Shown: in pieces, positions 15,943 through 21,287 of the stretch | Numbering within the stretch: position 1 is the first letter of the stretch | How the letters are laid out: each line of letters opens with the position of its first letter | IMG/VR virus record: IMGVR_UViG_3300037586_006083 | Coordinates: 1-21,287 of that record | Reading direction: 5' to 3' (one strand) | Origin: a virus | Length of the DNA stretch: 21,287 nucleotides | Position numbers and translations under genes: made by a program | Notes under the pieces: generated by a model | What the model was told of the DNA's origin: nothing | Database searches by the model: none | What the model saw: only the letters and a program-made list of their open reading frames with translations

Positions 15943-18458
15943 GTATAATAATTACAGGCTTTAGAGTGAGCGATCGTATTTACGGTCCAAGCGATACGAC
16001 GCCCTATTTAGCAGACAATAGAAATTCAAGACCGCTCATCGAGGTTGATTTTAGGGTGGAGAATTTCGTTCTGGCGACCACAAACGACCCAGACGACGGA
16101 ATTATTCTAGAGAAAAACCCACCTATTGAAAAAATAAATACTTTCCCTAGTATAAGACATTTATACACCAATAAGACTGATGGGTTCGCAGATTTCAAGG
16201 TCGGCGACGAGTTGACCCTTGTAAATGTGGCGCCAAATCCGACGGAAGTTAAAACAATTGTCGAGATAATTAGTCCTAATTTAATATTAGTGGATTCTGA
16301 TTTCGGTGGCGCGGGTATTATGGCCGCTACGTCGGTGGCTTATATATCCGATTCTATAACCTCCACAGAATATTACTACGGCCTAGTTGACAACGATGCT
16401 TCAATTAGCTTTATTTCACCAGTAGACGGAGACACCCAAAGAGCAGCAATAACGGGAATATTAAACAGCAATACAGCGTATCAATTCGCACAACTTAAAG
16501 GGCAAAAATCTTGGCAGTTTGGAAGTATTGAAGTAAAAGGGGACAACGCAGGAACGGGAGGCGAAACGGGCGTATCTCAGGCCTTTACAATTAAACATAA
16601 TGCAATTATTTCGCCGCTTATGTTAGTCGATCAATACGATGATATTAAGGCAGGAATACAGACGGACGAATATATCGGAGGAAACTCTCCTAAATACGTT
16701 TTCGAAGTCCGGGCTTCGACAGAATTGAATGACCCGTCTCAAACATTAATCGCGGAAAGTTCTGAAATCCTTGGAAACGTTGGCGGCTTTGGCGAAAATC
16801 TTAACGGAGGTGAGCCTTTTTATTCGGTTGAAAACCTACAATATAAGAGACTCGACGACACTATAAACACTTCGCTAGAGTTAACAGCCACCGAGACAAA
16901 AATACAATTTGATTTAGTTAATACGGAAAACTCACCTTTTTCCAATGGGAATACAAAATTTATTTTAGGGTTTAATTACGCCCCCGCCGATAAAGCACAG
17001 TATCGAGACAACGCGCTTGCTAATTCCAATACAATGGATTACAACTTTCTTTTTGACGACGTTGTAAGCACTTTAGGAGCAGCAAGCGGAACTCCAGAGA
17101 AAGACGGGACTGACGAGTCAATTATTAAGAGTCTTATAGTAACCTTTGTTGATGCTACTCGTGTAAGTGTTGAAATTAGGATTGAAATAGCAGCGGCGGC
17201 GCTTGCTAGAATTGCAGCAAACCCTACTCAAAGGTTTATGATGTACATAGAGACGGGTAACCACACTTTAACAAGGGCAAACTCGGACAAAGAGCAGACA
17301 CTTATAGACGCGAATGACTTTTTTATTGATAATTCAGATCCGACAATGTTCGAAATAAATCAATACTTTTTAACACACCCGTTCAGCGACTTAGACACGG
17401 AGGCCGTACAGTTTCCAGACGGTCGAATCGTTGACGATTTGCTCGGATTTAGCAATATATCATTTGATAAAAACACAAGGGAGACGGACGAGATAATTTT
17501 CACGGGCGTAAGTGGTCAACTAATCGCAAGAAAATCTACGGGCGCGTCTTTTGTTCTCGATTCCAGAACTTTCGAGCTTTCAAATATTAAGATAATTGAA
17601 AACGCGACTTTCGGAGGAATACCAAACCCAAATATTAACACCGATAGAGGGTTCAAGACACCCGCCGACGAGAATAGGGCAAATATTAAATTTTTCAGAC
17701 GTTACGCGGAAGACTCGGCGGGCTTTTTCGAGTATCGTTTTCAATATCCTTTTATCATACGTTGGGAGGACTTCGTATCATTGCCAACAGCAAACGACGA
17801 AATGTTTGACCCCGACGAAGCGAATGACGGATTAAATCAAAATTGGATTAGGATAGACACTTTCTCAGATTGGAATATCTACTTTAGAACGACGCTCTCA
17901 GCTACTAAAAACGGAAACCCATTGACGTATTATTCGGATAGTTTAGTTTTGACTTATGACTATGACGAGGGTCCAGAATGGAGCGGTAACGTACTTCGAA
18001 CATACGACGAAAACGACAATTTGATCGCGTCGAGCGGTTCGCCTGTTGTTATTAAATATGCAGACGGAAGGGTAGAAGCTGAATTTAATTTTGTGGGCGC
18101 CACAACTCCAAGTATTAGCGATCTTGTTATCGTTTTAAAGATAGATGTATTTGAAGAGGGAACATTCAAGGGGACTTATTGGTTATCGAGTGCATACGAC
18201 GCGCACCATTCGACTTGGTGGTATAGTGTAGATTCTAGTAATCGCGTTGTAATAACAAATCCAAGTGCTAACAAATTTATCGGAGAGGCTAAACTTTCAG
18301 GCGCTAAATTGCCAAAGAAGCCAAGGTTTAAGATAACGCCGAGAATTTACGATATAAGAGAAGCCGAACCACCGGGGCCTCCTGACGTACCTAAACTAAT
18401 GGAAGACGGAACGCCGAAAATAATGGACGGCTCAACCAATTTTAAACTAATGGAATAA
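15939..18458 (+). CDS. Large distal tail/baseplate protein with LMEDG-type C-terminal repeat
   Basis: An 839-residue (842 from the upstream ATG) beta-rich protein with no membrane segment, signal peptide or catalytic motif, consistent with a large baseplate or tail-side structural subunit. I chose the ATG at 15939, which forms ATGA with the previous stop; the ATG at 15930 adds three residues and overlaps the previous gene by 13 nt. Aromatic and Asp-rich beta strands continue throughout, suggesting several stacked beta domains. The C-terminus is a basic linker (KKPRFKITPR) and a Pro-rich hinge (about 40 residues from the end) followed by a degenerate repeat: KLMEDG, KIMDGS and a final KLME. 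The underlying DNA repeats AAACTAATGGAA at 18393-18404 and 18444-18455. Similar repeat tails occur, as I recall, at the end of other phage tail proteins; their role here is unknown. Confidence 0.75.
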   Translation: MSIIITGFRVSDRIYGPSDTTPYLADNRNSRPLIEVDFRVENFVLATTNDPDDGIILEKNPPIEKINTFPSIRHLYTNKTDGFADFKVGDELTLVNVAPNPTEVKTIVEIISPNLILVDSDFGGAGIMAATSVAYISDSITSTEYYYGLVDNDASISFISPVDGDTQRAAITGILNSNTAYQFAQLKGQKSWQFGSIEVKGDNAGTGGETGVSQAFTIKHNAIISPLMLVDQYDDIKAGIQTDEYIGGNSPKYVFEVRASTELNDPSQTLIAESSEILGNVGGFGENLNGGEPFYSVENLQYKRLDDTINTSLELTATETKIQFDLVNTENSPFSNGNTKFILGFNYAPADKAQYRDNALANSNTMDYNFLFDDVVSTLGAASGTPEKDGTDESIIKSLIVTFVDATRVSVEIRIEIAAAALARIAANPTQRFMMYIETGNHTLTRANSDKEQTLIDANDFFIDNSDPTMFEINQYFLTHPFSDLDTEAVQFPDGRIVDDLLGFSNISFDKNTRETDEIIFTGVSGQLIARKSTGASFVLDSRTFELSNIKIIENATFGGIPNPNINTDRGFKTPADENRANIKFFRRYAEDSAGFFEYRFQYPFIIRWEDFVSLPTANDEMFDPDEANDGLNQNWIRIDTFSDWNIYFRTTLSATKNGNPLTYYSDSLVLTYDYDEGPEWSGNVLRTYDENDNLIASSGSPVVIKYADGRVEAEFNFVGATTPSISDLVIVLKIDVFEEGTFKGTYWLSSAYDAHHSTWWYSVDSSNRVVITNPSANKFIGEAKLSGAKLPKKPRFKITPRIYDIREAEPPGPPDVPKLMEDGTPKIMDGSTNFKLME
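18390..18455 (+). repeat. Degenerate LMEDG-type repeat encoding the end of the large tail protein
   Basis: The last 22 codons encode three variants of one short unit: KLMEDG(TP), KIMDGS(TNF), KLME. The first and third units share the 12-base word AAACTAATGGAA. The unit looks like a short beta-strand and turn repeat ending exactly at the stop codon. Confidence 0.6.
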
Positions 18459-18463
18459 ATAAT

Positions 18464-18471
18464 TAACTTTG
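18464..18471 (+). promoter_or_regulatory. Bacteroidota-type -7 promoter box TAACTTTG directly before the fibre gene ATG
   Basis: TAACTTTG matches TAnnTTTG and ends 4 nt before the ATG at 18476, within a 17-nt gap. By the usual spacing, transcription would start at or next to the A of the ATG, giving a leaderless or nearly leaderless mRNA. A TTTAAAC lies 16 nt upstream of the box (18441-18447), echoing the arrangement at 1730-1761. Confidence 0.5.
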
Positions 18472-18475
18472 TAAT

Positions 18476-19561
18476 ATGGCAACAACAGGAAGAATAAGCG
18501 ACTACGATGATGAACTACTAGTCCCCCCCGCCGATGATGACTTACTAGATATATCGGTTTTAGTATCTACAGGCCCCGACGTTCGGGTATCAACAAAAAT
18601 GCGATACGCCGAAATTAAAGTATCGTCTTCACCCATAGCTAATGATATAATTGCTATAGGTAACGCAGCGGGGACAGGAATAGAAGCAAGTACGGGAAAA
18701 GCGGGAGCAGTCTCAGGGTATCCAGACGATTTTGCAATAGCGCATGAGGATTTTTTCAACGATTCAGAATTTTTAGCATATCAAGCCCAGAACGGAATAA
18801 GTTATATATCGTGCAAAACAGGTGAATCCGTTAGGTTTTCCGTAGGTTTAGACAATAAAATGACTATAATCGACTCTGGAGTACAAATGAGCGTAGTAGG
18901 TAGCGAAAATGTTACTATCGGCGTTAGTTTGCTCGCTGGATTGGGGGCTAAACTAGAAGTTAGAGGCGACGACGATGACGACGCTACCCCTGTAGTTATT
19001 TTATCAAATTTCTCTGGAGGTAATTTGTTCCAAGTTACGGCTGCGGGAACGGTAACGCTTTTAAATGGTACAGGAATAAACGAATTTTCAACTGACGGAA
19101 CACTCGCGGGAGACTCAGACGACGCAGTACCAACAGAAAAAGCGGTTAAGACTTATGTTGATGCTCAATCGGGCGGTGGATGGTTAGGCTCTGAAACTAG
19201 AATAAAAATAGCTCCTTGGGATATAGTTTCGTATAACGATAAAGACGGCGTTTCTATACAAGACGATGGGGGTGTAGTAAATGATGCTGCTGCTAAGATT
19301 ACTACAATGGTAACAGGTGTTTTTATCCCTACAGGTTACAGGGCTACAGCTTTTAAAATTAATGCGAGCGCAAATATAGCCGTAGAGTTGTTCGAAAGTC
19401 AGGTATGGGACTCAACGGCAGTATCAAAAGGCTCAGGCAATGCAAATACGGAAATAAACATAACAAACGTAAACTCTACGGCTACAAATTATCTCTCCAT
19501 AATTATAGTAGAGGCAGGTAATGATATTTATGGAGGTTACATCACAATAGAAAAAATATAA
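18476..19561 (+). CDS. Tail fibre / receptor-binding-type protein
   Basis: A 361-residue protein with hallmarks of a phage tail fibre. The N-terminus (about 6-47) has the acidic LPP-type anchor pattern, LLVPPADDDLLDISVLV followed by TKMRYAEIK, resembling segments that attach fibres to the tail. The middle is low-complexity beta with Gly/Asp/Ser turns, including five Asp in a row (165-169). The segment FSTDGTLAGDSDDAVPTEKA (204-223) with VKTYVD is a very common fibre motif preceding the receptor-binding head. The C-terminal about 130 residues form a compact beta domain with Gly-rich turns, probably the receptor-binding head. A C7 tract lies in codons 16-18 (18523-18529). It has its own promoter box and ends on the next ATG (TAATG). 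Receptor identity is unknown. Confidence 0.82.
   Translation: MATTGRISDYDDELLVPPADDDLLDISVLVSTGPDVRVSTKMRYAEIKVSSSPIANDIIAIGNAAGTGIEASTGKAGAVSGYPDDFAIAHEDFFNDSEFLAYQAQNGISYISCKTGESVRFSVGLDNKMTIIDSGVQMSVVGSENVTIGVSLLAGLGAKLEVRGDDDDDATPVVILSNFSGGNLFQVTAAGTVTLLNGTGINEFSTDGTLAGDSDDAVPTEKAVKTYVDAQSGGGWLGSETRIKIAPWDIVSYNDKDGVSIQDDGGVVNDAAAKITTMVTGVFIPTGYRATAFKINASANIAVELFESQVWDSTAVSKGSGNANTEINITNVNSTATNYLSIIIVEAGNDIYGGYITIEKI
18523..18529 (+). repeat. C7 homopolymer in the start of the fibre gene
   Basis: A run of seven C sits 47 nt after the start codon in an otherwise AT-rich gene, encoding Val-Pro-Pro (GTC CCC CCC). A one-base slip would shift the frame of the whole fibre. It is the most obvious homopolymeric C tract I noticed in the window. 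Confidence 0.6.
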
Positions 19562-19908
19562 TGCAACAAACTTACCCACATTTAAAAAGTCAGTGCTGTA
19601 GACTGAAAACTCAAGTACCTGAAAATACATTACAAAAAATAATAGATAACGCCGAGTTAAATAATTCAGATATTTACCCCGCGCAAGATACAGGAAACTT
19701 TATGCAGTTTGATATGACTAACGAGGCGGAGGGATACCCGTGTGTTCATTTAGGTGAAGAGGGTTGTACTATACACCCTCAACGCCCTGCTCAATGTGCT
19801 TCTTTTCCTTTAACGGAAAAAAGCATAGATTTTTGCACGGGTTGTAGCTATACATTTGATGCGAATGAGAACAGGTCAGGCTCTTGTAATGGTTGTAATG
19901 TAGTATAA
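19561..19908 (+). CDS. YkgJ-like cysteine-cluster protein (putative Zn/Fe-chelating domain) in the tail operon
   Basis: A 115-residue protein with nine Cys (12, 13, 61, 69, 79, 92, 95, 109, 112). The core YPCVHLGEEGCTIHPQRPAQ (59-78) continues to CASFPL and follows the C-x-x-L...C-x-I-(H/Y)-x-x-R-P-x-x-C-x-x-F-P signature of the YkgJ/UPF0153 family (PF03692), whose Cys are thought to bind zinc or iron. The N-terminal CC pair at 12-13 fits the family's first ligands. Two further CxxC pairs (92-95 and 109-112) extend the cluster. Flanking genes are tail-fibre-like and virion-like, and both junctions are TAATG, so it is translated with them. The exact chemistry of this family is not settled; FliB flagellin-lysine methylases belong to the same Pfam family. 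A virion or assembly role is inference, and a host-directed metal-binding role is equally open. Confidence 0.78.
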   Translation: MQQTYPHLKSQCCRLKTQVPENTLQKIIDNAELNNSDIYPAQDTGNFMQFDMTNEAEGYPCVHLGEEGCTIHPQRPAQCASFPLTEKSIDFCTGCSYTFDANENRSGSCNGCNVV

Positions 19909-20834
19909 TGGCAGGAGAAAGAGGCGACGTATTTACAGTTACAGCGTTAAGCATAAACAACCCAGTCGGATTAATTCCAGACGCGGGAACATTTGAGGCT
20001 CCAGATAAAAACGATTGTTGTTTTACTTTGACAGCACTAGCGGACGTTAGTACCGATGAGGCCATTAAGAACGATTTTTGGCGCTTCCACAAAGGATATG
20101 AAATAAGTACGACAGATGTAGACATGTTATTAATTAAGCCTTTCGACTCGTCTTTTATTCCTATTGCTTTGACTGATGACACCTATGGCACTTTTCACGA
20201 ATTTGGTTATTTCGTAGACGGAGACGGGCGGTCTTATATTAGCTACGAATTAGACTTTAAAAAGGTTTTGACGGTATTAGGGGCGGGAACGTACCAAATA
20301 AAAACCGTTGAAACTATGATCGTCGGGTCGGATCTTAATACGTTCGACTTCGCTTTTTGTGTTGCTCAATACACGGCCAAAAGAGCAGACAAGACGGTAC
20401 GTTTGCAGTTCTTGAATACTGGCACGATAACAGACAGATATAACGAAGGTGAAACGGTTTCTTTTCCGACTGCCTTTAATAGTCAAATAAGAGTAAACGG
20501 ATTTTTTGGTAAAGATAATTCCGAGTATGTTGTTGAGCGAACGAAATACAACAATAAAAAGTTGATCGACATATCAAACAAGCGAGTGTCTAAATACTCG
20601 CTAAGTGTTCGACAAGTTCCTCAATACGTCCATGACTTTATATCTATAAACGTTCTACAGGCCGAACAAATAGAAATAAGCGACTATAATAGAAACAACT
20701 CTAAACGCCATATTAACACGGCTGTAAGTAATCCAGGAGCTTACAACCCGGAAGACAATGAAATTAACTTACTTAAAAGTGCAACCGTAGAACTTGAGTC
20801 GAGATACGACACAGGTACTAAAGAATTTTGTTAA
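19908..20834 (+). CDS. Putative tail-associated structural protein
   Basis: A 308-residue protein, beta-rich with many Phe/Tyr/Asp, translated from the ATG that overlaps the YkgJ-like gene's stop. No membrane helix or enzymatic motif is visible. A Cys-Cys pair occurs at about 37-38 (DKNDCCF). The last 70 residues are polar (YNRNNSKRHINT, then PGAYNPEDNEINLL). Position at the end of the tail/fibre block, uniform operon spacing and composition suggest a baseplate or tail-tip component, but I recognise no family. A role as partner or receptor-binding accessory of the fibre protein is possible by position only. Confidence 0.6.
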   Translation: MAGERGDVFTVTALSINNPVGLIPDAGTFEAPDKNDCCFTLTALADVSTDEAIKNDFWRFHKGYEISTTDVDMLLIKPFDSSFIPIALTDDTYGTFHEFGYFVDGDGRSYISYELDFKKVLTVLGAGTYQIKTVETMIVGSDLNTFDFAFCVAQYTAKRADKTVRLQFLNTGTITDRYNEGETVSFPTAFNSQIRVNGFFGKDNSEYVVERTKYNNKKLIDISNKRVSKYSLSVRQVPQYVHDFISINVLQAEQIEISDYNRNNSKRHINTAVSNPGAYNPEDNEINLLKSATVELESRYDTGTKEFC

Positions 20835-20853
20835 ACATTAAAAAATAAATATT

Positions 20854-20952
20854 ATGCCAAAAGGTGGAAAAGGTGGAAAAGGCGGAAAAGGCGGAAAAGG
20901 TGGAAAAGGTGGAACAACTAACGGAAGGCCGAACGAAAGGCCGAAGGGTTAA
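20854..20952 (+). CDS. (KGG)6 microprotein of 32 residues
   Basis: A small frame starting ATG CCA at 20854 encodes Met-Pro, six perfect Lys-Gly-Gly units (residues 3-20), then TTNGRPNERPKG and TAA. It is intact with an A-rich leader (AAAATAAATATT) like its neighbours, and its TAA overlaps the next ATG (TAATG at 20950-20954). The previous gene's stop lies 19 nt upstream. The Gly codons inside the repeats vary (GGT, GGT, GGC, GGC, GGT, GGT) while the protein repeat stays perfect, which favours a translated product over a random tandem repeat. It is very basic and probably disordered; DNA, lipid or polyanion binding is possible. Function is unknown. It could also be a translational leader for the membrane protein that follows. 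Confidence 0.7.
   Translation: MPKGGKGGKGGKGGKGGKGGTTNGRPNERPKG
20860..20913 (+). repeat. Six tandem 9-bp repeats (AAAGGYGGA)
   Basis: Six consecutive copies of AAAGGYGGA (Y = T, T, C, C, T, T) form the coding sequence of the KGG repeats. The unit length is a multiple of three, so copy-number change by slippage would keep the frame. Confidence 0.9.
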
Positions 20953-21287
20953 TGAAAAAGGCCGTTTATTTTCTTCTTATTTATCATTCTGTTATGCGAG
21001 GAGTAACTAATTATTATAATAATGATAGCCTTTATTATGTAATGGATGCCGTATTAATTGGTTGCGTTGGAGGTTATATGTATTATTATTCCGAAAAAAA
21101 TATAGTATCTAATTTATCGCTAATCCTTATATTATTATTAGCTATTAATCAGATTACAAACGTCTTTTACATGCTTTACCAAAACGTTTCTTACAATAAT
21201 TATTTACCATATTTTATGGTGGCCGTAATATTTTTAGATATATACGTATATTTAAATAAAAAAATAAAAAAATTATTAGAACTATAA
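20952..21287 (+). CDS. Small multi-pass membrane protein
   Basis: A 111-residue, Tyr/Ile/Leu-rich protein with three clear hydrophobic segments (about 27-47, 53-73, 84-102) and a weaker one at 5-18. It starts Met-Lys-Lys and ends in a basic cluster (NKKIKK, about 102-107) that would stay in the cytoplasm by the positive-inside rule. Its stop is the last codon of the window, so the protein is complete. It is coupled to the KGG microprotein by TAATG. A holin or other lysis role is an attractive guess because small multi-pass proteins often follow tail genes, but no endolysin is visible to support it. Superinfection exclusion or a membrane anchor is also possible. Confidence 0.65.
   Translation: MKKAVYFLLIYHSVMRGVTNYYNNDSLYYVMDAVLIGCVGGYMYYYSEKNIVSNLSLILILLLAINQITNVFYMLYQNVSYNNYLPYFMVAVIFLDIYVYLNKKIKKLLEL

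Noticed and set aside
17596-17835. Plus-strand 79-codon open frame inside the large tail protein
   Set aside because: It lies in another frame of a well-supported gene, with no coupling to neighbours and a composition of a random frame.
20860-20913. KGG repeats as the known KGG motif of bacterial stress proteins (YciG/GsiB type)
   Set aside because: That family has longer units with conserved Gly-Arg-Lys-Gly-Gly spaced by about 20 residues; here KGG is a bare 3-residue tandem.
20860-20913. Tandem repeats as a CRISPR or recombination (att) site
   Set aside because: The units are 9 bp without spacers and sit in a coding frame; no inverted or integrase-type structure is present.

Overview
The window is part of the virion-morphogenesis region of a tailed bacteriophage (or prophage) of the Bacteroidota, probably of a flavobacterium. 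Every convincing gene is on the plus strand, and genes mostly overlap or abut (ATGA, TAATG, 0-3 nt gaps). Three things point to the host group. Start codons usually follow A-rich leaders, with little sign of Shine-Dalgarno sequences. The flavobacterial -7 promoter box TAnnTTTG recurs in most of the few intergenic gaps. One structural protein carries SprB-type repeats, a domain best known from flavobacterial gliding adhesins. There is one tail-tube candidate, no sheath gene, and a 1020-residue tape measure, so a siphovirus with a long non-contractile tail is the best fit.

Layout. 1-120: end of a small membrane protein, cut by the window edge. 135-1734: small and large terminase subunits. 1776-5057: portal, HK97-type prohead protease, and a major capsid protein with an N-terminal scaffold-like region, closed by a strong terminator. 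5116-8431: a small Lys-tailed protein, a head-tail connector candidate, an 800-residue protein joining a neck-like domain to two SprB-like repeats and a leucine-rich-repeat-like C-terminus, and a 61-residue orphan. 8498-9451: major tail protein candidate with its own promoter, closed by a second terminator. 9550-10821: three small genes in the place usually held by tail-completion and chaperone genes. 10873-13935: tape measure. 13935-18458: tail-tip/baseplate proteins. 18476-20834: a tail-fibre-like protein, a YkgJ-like cysteine-cluster protein and another tail-associated protein. 20854-21287: a 32-residue (KGG)6 microprotein coupled to a small multi-pass membrane protein.

How it fits together. 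Terminase pumps DNA through the portal into a prohead built from the capsid protein and matured by the protease. Connector and neck proteins join the head to the tail tube, whose length is set by the tape measure. The distal proteins and fibre recognise the host. The two terminators follow the two genes expected to need the most product. Promoters resume transcription after the second terminator and before the portal, tail tube, tape measure and fibre genes, some so close to the start codon that the mRNAs would have very short leaders or none.

The most unusual elements are the SprB/LRR fusion in the neck region, the KGG microprotein, the YkgJ-like gene inside the tail operon, and the promoter arrangement. 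All functions come from reading the sequence; no database search was run.
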